A program made the translations under genes and the position numbers. Below the pieces are notes generated by a model that saw only the letters and a list, made by a program, of their open reading frames with translations, did not search any database and was not told the origin of the DNA. Source: JASFWK01 sp050049355 (lineage in GTDB: Bacteria; Chloroflexota; Anaerolineae; B4-G1; DUEL01). From it: 15,650 nt of DNA. The stretch is from assembly GCA_050049355.1 (NCBI GenBank), contig JASFWK010000041.1, positions 1 to 15,650 of the forward strand. Direction: 5' to 3'. Shown piece by piece: positions 1 to 8,200 of this stretch; within the stretch, counting starts at the first letter, position 1; every line of letters begins with the position of its first letter.

Positions 1-384
1 AACCAACGGCGCGGTAGACCGGGTGAACCCGTCTGGCAACGCAATCACTATGATCACATCATCCGTACCGATCGCGCCCTGGATGCCATCCGCCGTTACT
101 TCGTCGAGAACCCCGCCCGGTGGACGCTGGACCGGTACCACGCGACCCCTACCGAAGCGGAAAGAAAGACGATGAACAAGGTCCTGTGGGAGTTGCCGGA
201 GCGGTGGGAGACCATCTCTAACAACGCCGCATCGTCGAATATCTGGACAGCGTGCAGGCTCAGGTGGCTGTCCTCACGCGAGCACAGGAAACCACAAGAG
301 CCGAGCTTAACCGCCTGGAGCAATCGACCCTGGCGCGGGTGTTTCGGGAGGAGTTGTGGGAGGATGATGGATGCGCGACTCTGA
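1..384 (+). CDS. REP-associated-type (Y1) transposase, C-terminal fragment
   Basis: The reading frame is open from base 1 and stops at 382-384, so the N-terminus lies outside the window. The first ~45 residues contain VWQRNHYDHIIR, then RALDAIRRYFVENPARW and LDRYHA. This is the conserved C-terminal block of REP-associated tyrosine transposases (IS200/Y1-like HUH nucleases), which in other members reads like WQR.YYDHIIR...IR.YI..NP..W. Likeness to the family ends near base 130. From about base 172 the same frame appears to enter a different broken gene (hsdS remnant), and the last ~50 codons look like out-of-frame sequence, so the 3' end at 384 is probably accidental. The HUH residues of the N-terminal half cannot be checked. 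Family identity is fairly sure; whether the element is intact upstream is unknown. Confidence 0.7.
   Translation, partial: NQRRGRPGEPVWQRNHYDHIIRTDRALDAIRRYFVENPARWTLDRYHATPTEAERKTMNKVLWELPERWETISNNAASSNIWTACRLRWLSSREHRKPQEPSLTAWSNRPWRGCFGRSCGRMMDARL
172..359 (+). pseudogene. hsdS: collapsed type I restriction specificity subunit (hsdS) remnant
   Basis: Two pieces of an HsdS protein appear joined with a large internal deletion. In frame 1, ATG at 172 gives MNKVLWELPERWETI, like the start of the first target-recognition domain (LPxGWxW). In frame 3, immediately after a stop at 219-221, bases 222-359 encode QRRIVEYLD, then QAQVAVLTRAQETTRAELNRL and LARVFREELW. This is the typical C-terminal conserved helix of HsdS (EQRRIVAYLD...RAFRGEL). 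Intact HsdS proteins are about 400 residues; only about 60 are left here and they are in different frames, so no product is expected. The C-terminal match is clear to the eye; the N-terminal match is short and less certain. A purine-rich GGAAAGA lies just before the ATG. No hsdM or hsdR is present nearby. Confidence 0.6.
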
Positions 385-640
385 CGACGGCGAGGAGTGG
401 GGCTTGTGGGATGGTCAGTGTGAGCGAACTGCTCTTCAAGACCTTCAAGGCCGGCCGCGGCCGGCTGATCAAGTGCTTCCTCGACGAGGAGCAAGTCGCC
501 GAAGCGGCGATCACCCTCGTCGTCTTACTCGCGGCGTGGCCGCTGATGCGCACAAACCGGCGGCCCCTCCGGTAGTGCGGCACGCGGCGCACGAATACAC
601 AAACGCCCTGCTGGTCGTCAACAGGGACTGAGCGACTCGA
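360..640 (+). other. gene-poor stretch, probably decayed sequence
   Basis: The hsdS frame stays open to 575. From ATG 411 it would give a 54-residue peptide (LLFKTFKAGRGRLIK..., then a hydrophobic stretch ITLVVLLAAWPLM) that I do not recognise. A second overlapping frame is open to a stop at 629-631, ending ALLVVNRD. Neither has a convincing ribosome site or family signature. The position between gene debris and cinA suggests more degraded sequence. No promoter or terminator for cinA is evident here. Confidence 0.35.
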
Positions 641-1915
641 ATGAAGGAATCTCCATCACTGAAGGCGGCCGTGCTGACCGTGGGTGATGAGCTCACCTGC
701 GGCTACAGGCTGGACACGAACTCCCAGACCATCTCCCGGCGACTGGCGACTGTGCCTTTAGAGGTGGAACTCCATCTGACGGTGGGCGACGACGCAGAGA
801 GTATCCGCTCTGCTCTGAGCGCGGCCCTGGACGTGGCCGACATCGTGATCGTCACCGGCGGGCTGGGTCCCACGGAGGACGACCTGACCCGTCAGGCCGT
901 CGCGGCCTATTTTGGCCTGGATCTGGTGGAGGACGCCGAGGCGTTGGCCCGCATCCGAAAGCGTCTGACCCGCGGGGGGCGCAGTATGTCGGATAGCAGC
1001 CGTGCCCAGGCCCGAGTGCCCGCCGGCAGCCAGATCATCCAGAACGACCGAGGCACTGCCCCCGGCTTCTATCTCCAGCACGCGGCTAGACATCTCTTTG
1101 TCACCCCCGGCATTCCCTACGAGATGAAGGGGATGCTCGAGGAGTTCATACTCCCCCGGCTGCGGGAATTGGCGTCAGCGGGGCGCCACGTTCGTCGGGC
1201 GGCCGTAAAGGTCTACGGGCTGCCGGAATCGGAGATCAACGAGCGCATCCAGCCGATGCTTGCCCGGGGCCGCAACCCAGTCCTGGGGCTCCTGCCCCAC
1301 CGGGGTACTATCACCGTCGAGGTGGTGGCCGTCGGAGAGAACCCCGCCCAGGCCAAGTCGCTGCTGGCGGCGGATCTGGCCGCGCTTCGCGAGCAGCTGG
1401 AGGGCTACATCGTCAACGAGGACGAGCGGAGCTTGCCTCAGGTGGTGACCGACCTGCTGGTCGAGCGAGGGCTGACGATTGCTACGGCTGAACTGGGGAC
1501 CGGTGGCCTGGTGGCTGCGCGCCTGAGCGGGCCGGAGGGAGCCCAGCGCTGGTTCCGCCGCAGCCTGGTCTTCGGGTCAGCACGTGAGGCGACGGGTACA
1601 GCACGTGGGCAGGAACTGTCGCGTACGGAGCTTGCCCTGACGATGGCACGCGCCATTCGGGAAGCGGCGGATGCCGACGTCGGTGTCGGGGTAGGAGAAA
1701 TCTGGATCTCCCCAGACAGCGCCCGCCGCCAGCCCTGGGGAGAGGTGAGCGTGGCGGTGATTCTGGGGGGTCGAGAGGTGTGCCGCAGCCTGAGGTTGAA
1801 TGGAGATCGGGAGCTTGTGCGGGATTGGGCCGCCGATGCCAGCTTGGCCCTGGTGCGTGAGTGGGTGCTGAACGTGTCTGGCGATGAGAACTGGATAGAC
1901 ATAGAGGACCGCTGA
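641..1915 (+). CDS. cinA: CinA-family protein with degenerate deamidase domain
   Basis: The 424 residues match the usual length of two-domain CinA proteins. Residues ~9-175 are the MoaB/MogA-like COG1058 domain, which in characterised members hydrolyses ADP-ribose. Its hallmarks are visible: TVGDEL near the start followed by DTNSQ, the loop VTGGLGPTEDDLT at 71-83, and VTPGIPYEMKGM. Residues ~265-420 align with the PncC-type nicotinamide-mononucleotide deamidase domain, but the signature AESCTGG is AELGTGG (281-289 region IATAELGTGG). L285 therefore replaces the conserved serine and G286 the cysteine. The later TGIAGP-type loop is also absent, replaced by VGVGEIWIS. I infer that the C-terminal domain keeps its fold but not deamidase activity. 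ATG 641 is chosen because it precedes the first beta strand; an AGGGA lies ~12 nt upstream. argF follows after 105 bp but has its own promoter. Confidence 0.9.
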   Translation: MKESPSLKAAVLTVGDELTCGYRLDTNSQTISRRLATVPLEVELHLTVGDDAESIRSALSAALDVADIVIVTGGLGPTEDDLTRQAVAAYFGLDLVEDAEALARIRKRLTRGGRSMSDSSRAQARVPAGSQIIQNDRGTAPGFYLQHAARHLFVTPGIPYEMKGMLEEFILPRLRELASAGRHVRRAAVKVYGLPESEINERIQPMLARGRNPVLGLLPHRGTITVEVVAVGENPAQAKSLLAADLAALREQLEGYIVNEDERSLPQVVTDLLVERGLTIATAELGTGGLVAARLSGPEGAQRWFRRSLVFGSAREATGTARGQELSRTELALTMARAIREAADADVGVGVGEIWISPDSARRQPWGEVSVAVILGGREVCRSLRLNGDRELVRDWAADASLALVREWVLNVSGDENWIDIEDR

Positions 1916-1956
1916 CCCAGAATCGCGTGCAGAGTCCTCGCATCGACGTCTGGTCG

Positions 1957-1985
1957 TTGCCTCTCTACTTCCCTTGTGGTATACT
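1957..1985 (+). promoter_or_regulatory. sigma70-type promoter for argF
   Basis: A -35 box TTGCCT (1957-1962, 4 of 6 consensus bases) and a -10 box TATACT (1980-1985, 5 of 6) are separated by exactly 17 bp. Transcription would begin near 1992 and give a leader of about 30 nt before the argF ATG. No ARG-box-like palindrome was recognised around it, so arginine regulation cannot be claimed. Confidence 0.6.
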
Positions 1986-2007
1986 TGCCTCGAATCCCGC
2001 CTTTCTT

Positions 2008-2014
2008 GGGAGGA
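2008..2014 (+). promoter_or_regulatory. ribosome binding site deciding the argF start
   Basis: GGGAGGA lies 6 nt before ATG 2021. An in-frame start 45 nt further upstream (1976) would place the start inside the promoter and add 15 residues not typical of the family, so 2021 is preferred. Confidence 0.75.
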
Positions 2015-2020
2015 TCGTAC

Positions 2021-2941
2021 ATGAAACACTTCATCAGTCTGGCTGACCTCACGTCGGCAGAGATGCGCGGGCTGCTGGAACGGGCCGCCATCCTCAAGGA
2101 GGAATGGAAACGCGGAGGGAACCCTCCGTACCTGGAGGGAAAGGCCTTGGGAATGTTGTTCCAGAAGCCCTCGCTGCGCACGCGCGTATCCTTTGAGATG
2201 GCAATGGAACACCTCGGCGGGCACGCGCTGTATCTCTCGCCTTTCGAGATCCAATTGGGCAAGCGGGAGAGCGTTCCGGACGTGGCCCGCGTCCTTTCCC
2301 GTTACGTGGACTGCATCATGGCCCGGGTCTTCGGTCACTCCGACATAGTCACTCTGGCCGAGTACTCCCGTGTTCCTGTCATCAATGGCCTATCCGACTA
2401 TAATCACCCTTGTCAGGGCTTGACCGATTTCTTTACCATCTTTGAGAAGAAGGGAGAGGACCTGGGGGGGCGAAAACTGGCCTTTGTGGGCGATGGAAAC
2501 AACGTCGCCACCTCTTTGCTCTTCGGCGCGGCGAAGTTGGGGATGGATTTCAGTATCGCTGGGCCGGAGGGGTACGAGCTGGCCCCCGACGTGTGGGGTC
2601 TGGGGCAGCAGTTTGCTTCTGAGAGCGGCAGTCATCTGATGAGCACCCACGATCCCGCCGAGGCGGTGGCCGATGCCGACGTCATCTATACGGACGTCTG
2701 GGCCTCGATGGGAGAGGAGGAAGAGGCTGAAGAGCGAGCACGAGTCTTCGCGCCCTATCAGGTCAACGGTGCGTTGGTCGCGAAAGCGCGTTCGGATGTC
2801 ATTGTGATGCATTGCCTGCCGGCTCACCGAGGCCAGGAGATCACCGATGAGGTGGCCGATGGTCCCCACTCGGTCCTGTGGGACCAGGCGGAGAACCGTA
2901 TGCACGCTCAGAAGGCTATCTTGGCAGAGCTGCTCACATAG
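2021..2941 (+). CDS. argF: ornithine carbamoyltransferase
   Basis: The enzyme transfers the carbamoyl group from carbamoyl phosphate to ornithine, making citrulline in cytoplasmic arginine biosynthesis. With the ATG at 2021 the protein has 306 residues, the normal length. The carbamoyl-phosphate loop is KPSLRTR (49-55); a KPS variant of the STRTR motif is common in this family. HPCQ (129-132), which contacts carbamoyl phosphate, is present. The ornithine-binding SMG loop appears as DVWASMGEE (225-233), and HCLPAHRG (264-271) carries the ornithine-binding cysteine C265. The SMG loop and HCLP motif separate it from aspartate carbamoyltransferase, so ornithine is the expected substrate. All key residues appear intact. 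A TPR gene starts 37 nt after the stop and is probably in the same transcript. No other arginine genes are in the window. Confidence 0.96.
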   Translation: MKHFISLADLTSAEMRGLLERAAILKEEWKRGGNPPYLEGKALGMLFQKPSLRTRVSFEMAMEHLGGHALYLSPFEIQLGKRESVPDVARVLSRYVDCIMARVFGHSDIVTLAEYSRVPVINGLSDYNHPCQGLTDFFTIFEKKGEDLGGRKLAFVGDGNNVATSLLFGAAKLGMDFSIAGPEGYELAPDVWGLGQQFASESGSHLMSTHDPAEAVADADVIYTDVWASMGEEEEAEERARVFAPYQVNGALVAKARSDVIVMHCLPAHRGQEITDEVADGPHSVLWDQAENRMHAQKAILAELLT

Positions 2942-2966
2942 GAGCCTGTATCACCTGTAGTTCTTC

Positions 2967-2973
2967 AAGAGGG
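2967..2973 (+). promoter_or_regulatory. ribosome binding site for the GTG-started TPR gene
   Basis: AAGAGGG sits 5 nt before GTG 2979 and supports the GTG as start; no in-frame ATG is nearby. Confidence 0.65.
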
Positions 2974-2978
2974 TTTCC

Positions 2979-5249
2979 GTGGATGGAGATCGCAAGGCAT
3001 ACGAAGAGGCAGTAGACGAAGCTTCTGACTGCGTCGAGAGGCGAGAGTGGGAGCAGGCCATTGTCGCCTACCAGCGTGCGCTCGCCGAGTTCCCGGAAGA
3101 CGCAGTTGCCCTCGCGGGACTGGGGCTGGCGCTGTCCGAGGAAGGTCGGCTTGAGGAAGCGCTGGATGCTTACCGGAAGGCTGCGGGAGTAGATACGGAG
3201 GACCCTGCTCTCCTGGAACACGCTGCACAGATCTTGAAGCAGTTGGGGCGTAACCGCGAGGCCGCGAGGGCCTACCAGAGGGCGGCTGAACTGCACGAGC
3301 GTCTCGAGGCCCCCGCCCTCGCGATGGAGCGCTGGCGAGATGCGGTGGAGGCCGACAGCAGCTACGTCCCCGCCCACGTTTCTCTCCTCCAGGCTTACCT
3401 GGCTGAACGGAAGAACCGCGAGGCGGTTGGCGAGTACCTGGCCCTCGCCGATATCTACGAAACCAGAGGACAGGACGAAAGGGCGCTGGAACTCTGTCAG
3501 TGCGCTGCCCAGCTGGATCCCAACAACCCCCAGCTCCTTACTAGGTTGGAGCACCTGCGCTCTGGCGAGCACCCCGCTCCTGCTTCCAGGCCTCCGGACA
3601 CGAGCAGTCTGGAGTTTCCCGTACGGAGGGAAGGGGAGAAGGGGGATCGGGGGAGTCCGGCCGACATCGCTCGCCATAAGGCCCTCAGCGACCTGGCAGA
3701 GGCGGTGTTTGATGAGACTCCTCCCAAGACGGGCCCGCTGATCCTGCGCCCTATCTCCAAGCAGGAGGTAGACAATCTGATCAGCAGAGCCCTGGATGCT
3801 CAGACCTTAGGAGATGTCAAGCAGGCGATAGCCTGCTACGAGCGTGTTCTTCGAGGCGGCGTCATCCAGCCCGCAGTGAACTTCAACCTGGGGCTTCTCT
3901 ATCAGGATCAGCTTCGCTTCGAAGCTGCCATTGAGCAGTTTGAGGAGTCGGTCAGCGATCCCGAGTATCGGCTTGGCAGCAACTTCGCCATGGGCGAGTG
4001 CTGCCGAGCCCTGGGCCGCATAGAGGAAGCCTTGACTCACTTCATCGAGGTCCTCAAGCTCGTGGATCTGGGGACCGTGCGTCGGGAGCAGGCGGACGAT
4101 GTGATCCATCTTTACGAGGAGCTCGCCCGCACCTACGCGGCCAAGGGAGAGAACGAGCAGGCAGTGGAGTTTGCCAATACCCTTATCTCTTTTCTAAGCG
4201 AGAAGGGGTGGGAGGACAAGGCGGTCCAGGCGCGAGGGCAGCTGGACACACTTGCTCGCGAAGGGCCGGTGTTGAGTCTGGCGGAGATCCTCGCCGTCCC
4301 TGGCTCCGAGCGCGTCCTTCAGTCCATTGGCTTGGCTCAGGAGTACCAGCGGCGAGGCATGGGGTACGCTGCGGTGGACGAGCTGAGCCGGGCGATACTC
4401 GTGAATCCCACCTTCCTCCCCCTTCATCGGCAGATGGGGGAGGCGCTGGTCGGCATGGGGAAGACAGATCAGGCGGTCGACAAGTTTCTCGCCATCGCCG
4501 ACGTCTATCGCGTCCGCGGAGGCTACTCCCAGGCAGCGGCAATGTATGAGCGGGCGCTCAATCTGGAGCCGATGAACGTGGTGGTGCGGGCCAGACTGAT
4601 CGATCTGCTGGTCAGCCACGGAGAGATTGACAGGGCGCTGGATCAATACCTGATCCTGGGAGATACCTACTACCGGATGGCCCAGTTGGAGCGGGCGCGG
4701 GAGAAGTTTAGCGAGGCCCTCCGGTTGGCCCCCCGGGGAAGTGTCGAGCATCGCTGGGCGGTGCGCATCCTCCATCGAATCGGCGACATCGACATGCAGC
4801 GCGTCGACTGGCGACAAGCGATCAGGGCGTACGAGCGCATCTGCGAACTGGAACCCGATGACGAGAAGGCCCGGTTGACTCTGGTTAATCTCTACTCTCG
4901 GTTGGATCAGCCGGCGCGGGCGATCGCCGAGCTGGATGGCCTGCTCCGGGCTCTCCGGGAAAGCGGCAAGACTGAGAAGATCATTACCGTGCTTGAGGAC
5001 GCGATCCAGGAGCAGCCGGACGATATCCCCTTGCACACGCGGCTGGCACAGGCGTATCTGGACGCTCGTGAGGTCGAGAAGGCGCTGCTGGAGCTGGACA
5101 CCTTGGGTGATTTGCAGTTAGAGGCAGGACGCACCCAGGAGGCCATCACGACTATCCAGACTATCCTTCGGCTCAACCCTCCCAACCCCGATGCCTACCG
5201 TCGACTATTGGAACAGCTGATGGCGGGCCAGGGGGGAAGTGAGCCCTAA
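2979..5249 (+). CDS. large cytoplasmic TPR-repeat protein
   Basis: The 756-residue protein is built almost wholly of tetratricopeptide repeats, helix pairs used as protein-binding scaffolds. Repeat signatures include WEQAIVAYQRALAEFPED near residues 24-41, EEALDAYRKA, EAARAYQRA, QAIACYERVL, AAIEQFEES, QAAAMYERALNLEP, RAREKFSEALRLAP and QAIRAYERICELEP. I estimate ten or more repeats in two blocks: ~1-195 and ~245-750. The blocks are separated by a charged, Pro/Gly/Ser-rich linker (~200-240) likely to be flexible. No signal peptide, membrane segment or enzymatic domain is visible, so a cytoplasmic scaffold or regulatory role is inferred; the partner is unknown. It begins 37 nt after argF and is probably co-transcribed, with no obvious functional link to arginine synthesis. 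Start codon is GTG. Family call is sure, function is not. Confidence 0.88.
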   Translation: MDGDRKAYEEAVDEASDCVERREWEQAIVAYQRALAEFPEDAVALAGLGLALSEEGRLEEALDAYRKAAGVDTEDPALLEHAAQILKQLGRNREAARAYQRAAELHERLEAPALAMERWRDAVEADSSYVPAHVSLLQAYLAERKNREAVGEYLALADIYETRGQDERALELCQCAAQLDPNNPQLLTRLEHLRSGEHPAPASRPPDTSSLEFPVRREGEKGDRGSPADIARHKALSDLAEAVFDETPPKTGPLILRPISKQEVDNLISRALDAQTLGDVKQAIACYERVLRGGVIQPAVNFNLGLLYQDQLRFEAAIEQFEESVSDPEYRLGSNFAMGECCRALGRIEEALTHFIEVLKLVDLGTVRREQADDVIHLYEELARTYAAKGENEQAVEFANTLISFLSEKGWEDKAVQARGQLDTLAREGPVLSLAEILAVPGSERVLQSIGLAQEYQRRGMGYAAVDELSRAILVNPTFLPLHRQMGEALVGMGKTDQAVDKFLAIADVYRVRGGYSQAAAMYERALNLEPMNVVVRARLIDLLVSHGEIDRALDQYLILGDTYYRMAQLERAREKFSEALRLAPRGSVEHRWAVRILHRIGDIDMQRVDWRQAIRAYERICELEPDDEKARLTLVNLYSRLDQPARAIAELDGLLRALRESGKTEKIITVLEDAIQEQPDDIPLHTRLAQAYLDAREVEKALLELDTLGDLQLEAGRTQEAITTIQTILRLNPPNPDAYRRLLEQLMAGQGGSEP

Positions 5250-5293
5250 GACCTTCTCGGTTCTCCTCAAGCGTAGCAAGATTCTTCGCTATC
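5250..5293. other. convergent intergenic gap without clear terminator
   Basis: This gap separates the TPR gene stop from the alpha-2-macroglobulin stop on the opposite strand. Only a 4-bp AGCG/CGCT pairing with a long loop was found and no T-run follows on either strand, so no intrinsic terminator is called. Confidence 0.5.
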
Positions 5294-8200
5294 TCACTCT
5301 CGCTCTATGGTGAACACCATTCCATCCGACCGCCCCATCACCTCCGGGAAGTACATCTCATAGGCAGCCGCAGGCAGGACGCGGTACTCACCCTCCAGGC
5401 CAATCTGCAAGAGGTAGGTGTATTCGTAGGTACCAGCAGGCAGCGAAGTAGCAAACAGGACCAGTTTCTCATCGCGCAGGTCTGTGTTGGAGAACCACCA
5501 CCAGCCCCAACCCCAGTGCCACCAGGGAGTCTCAACGTCAGTGCGGCGCAGCTCAGGTCGTTCACCCACGACGCTGGTTGTCTGGAGACTCGTGTCTACC
5601 GGCTCCGCTCCTGCCGGGAAGGGATCCTCAATCACGACGTACTGAAGGTCGTGAGGGGCGATGATCGTCAGGCGCACCCGAACGACCTCCCCCACTTCAG
5701 CCTGCTGGACGGGCTCACAATCCGCCTCGCAATCGGCCATCTCGTACGTTCGCCCGACGACGATACCTCGATTCAGCGCCTGCACTTCCTCTACCGGCAG
5801 GTAGGCCCGCAGATGGGCGGTGTAGTAGAGGCGCCCAGGTCCCTCACTGCGGGCAATCTCTAACCGGTTGGGTTCCCCAAGGAGGAGATCCGCCACTGCC
5901 ACGCGGAATTGGGTCGCGTCCTGCAACGTCTCCGGGGCCACTTCTCCGGAGCCCAGATCCTCGCCGTTGAGGCGGATCCCCCAGTCGTATTCACCCTCCA
6001 GCTCCCCGGTCGCGACCATCCAGTCGGTCAGGGCGATGAGCGCCCAAGCTGTCTCCTGCGTCGTCTCCCAGTGATCGGCAGTACGGGCGTGCATCAACCA
6101 GCGGACTGCATTGCCGGCCAGCGAATTCTCCGGATCCAGACGCGCCAAGGCGTCCAGCACGACTGCCGTGGTGCGGGTGTCGGTGTTCCAGTTCCAGTGG
6201 TCCGGGTCCGCTTCCTGCCAATGTGCGCCTGTGGCGCTGACGATAGCTGCACTGTTCAGATCGGACATGAGGGTTTGGATGCGTGGGTCTCTGTCATTCA
6301 CCAGGTCAAAGGCGAGCGCCAGATAGGCTCGACCGTACTGGCCCAGGCGGCCGCGCACGTCGTAGAGGGCCGCGAGGTGGCTCTCTTGGACTGCACCAGC
6401 CTCGGCCAGTGCGTAGAGGACGAAGGCCCGTCGGTTCGCTCTGAAGGCGGTATCCAGTTCGGAGGTCGGCCCCAGCTGCTCCAGCAGGAACTCTACACCG
6501 CGATCTAGTACCCCTTCGTCGACGGCGAAGCCGGCTTCTTCGGCCTTCACCATTCCAAAGACTACGTAGGCGGAGGTGAGGAGGTTTGATTCGTCGTTCA
6601 CCCACCAACCCCACCCGCCGTCGTAGTGTTGGCGAGCGTAGAGTCGCTGCAGGCCGACTGACACCTGCTGGCGCAGATTTGCCTCCAGTTCCGGGTCCTC
6701 CAGTCCCAACCGTGCCAGCGCCCGACGGGTGAGCACGTTGGGCAGGAAGCGGGAGACGACCTGCTCGGTACACTCGTAGGGGAAGTGCTCCAGGTAGTCA
6801 AGTCCGCCGGTCATGCCCGCTGCGAGCGACGGCTCTATCTGGACGGTCAGGTCACCCTGGGTCACGTCCACGGTACGAGGCAGAGCCACGGCCTCCAGCA
6901 CGCTTCCTTCTTCATCCAGCTGGCCAGCGGTGCCCACCGTCTCTGGGGCAGTGTAGTGATAGATCGGCAAGAGTTGGTCAGGCGGGAGACCGGCCGGGGG
7001 CTTGACGGCGTCGGTGTAGCCGCCGCCCGCGGCGTAGAAGGTGAGATCGGCATAGGACGTGTCGTCGGTCTGTCCCACCTCCACGGGCCACTCTATTCGC
7101 TCCTTGCCGCCAGCGGGCAGTGTGACAGAATGGCGGGTCTCACCCAGCAGCGCTATCCCCTCCGCCTCTAGCCAGACCTCTGCGGCGAACGATCGGTCGG
7201 TGTTATTGTGCACCACCGCTGCCAGTTCGGCCTGGTCGCCAGAGACGAAGAAGCGCGGCGTCACTGGTCGGATCAGCAGGTCCTTAGTAGAGAGAATCTC
7301 CAGCTCCGCCTGACCCACCAGTGTCTCTTCCGTCACTCCCCGGGCATCGACGTGCCAGGTGGTCAGTTGGTCCGGCAGGCGGAACCGGACCGTGGCGCGG
7401 CCATCGGTTCCGGTGCGCACCGCAGGATCCCAGAAGGCGGTATCCGGGAACTCTTGGCGGATGAATTCAGCACCCATCGCTGCCTCTCGCCCTCCTCCGC
7501 CTCCTCCCTTTCCTTCCTCTGCCACTTGGACGGTGATGCGATCCACGGAAATGGAGAGACTGTCGGCGGTGCGGACCCCTAGCCCACGTTGACCGTAGAA
7601 GGCCTCTAGGATGGCGGGGGCGTTGGGCTGGGCCAGCGAGAGGACCGACTTATCCACTACCGCCAACGCCACCTCCGCGTCCGCTGGCTGTCCCTCGGCA
7701 TCGGTGACCTCGATCTGGGCCGTGACCTGCTCTCGAGGGCCGTAATGCTCGCCAGTCTCCAGATCTCGGTCGGGGCTCAAAGTGATATTCAGCTCCTGCT
7801 GGATCGTGGATACCTCGAACGAGACATAGCCAACGCGGTAGCTCGGCACTGGGTTGGTGTCATCAACACCCTTGACCAGTACCACAGAGACGTAGACGTT
7901 GGGGGCATAGTCGACGGCGATGGGCAGCTCCACCGTCTCGGCGTTGCCGGAGAGGGTCTGCACCCAGTGTTCCACAATGCGTCCCCGCTCCACCGTAAAG
8001 AGGGCTGTCACCTCGCCCTGGAAGGGGGAGGGGACGAGGATCTCGGCCACGTCGCCAGGCTCGTAGGAACGCTGATCGGCGATCAGCTGGATGCGGTCAT
8101 TGTTCTCCTGTCGCCAGCTGACGTACTCGCTGCTGGAAACCCACAGCCATGTGGCGGAGACGACGTCGTTGCCCTGCTCATCGGTCCCTTCCGCGCGTAC

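Noticed and set aside
1976..2020. Longer argF start adding 15 residues
   Set aside because: It would start inside the promoter's -10 region and lacks a ribosome site, while ATG 2021 has GGGAGGA at 6 nt.
1438..2338. Overlapping minus-strand open frames across cinA and argF
   Set aside because: They are rich in Arg, Ser and Pro, lie opposite clear genes with intact motifs, and match no family that I recognise.
5250..5293. Bidirectional terminator between the convergent genes
   Set aside because: Only a four-base pairing with a long loop and no T-run was found.
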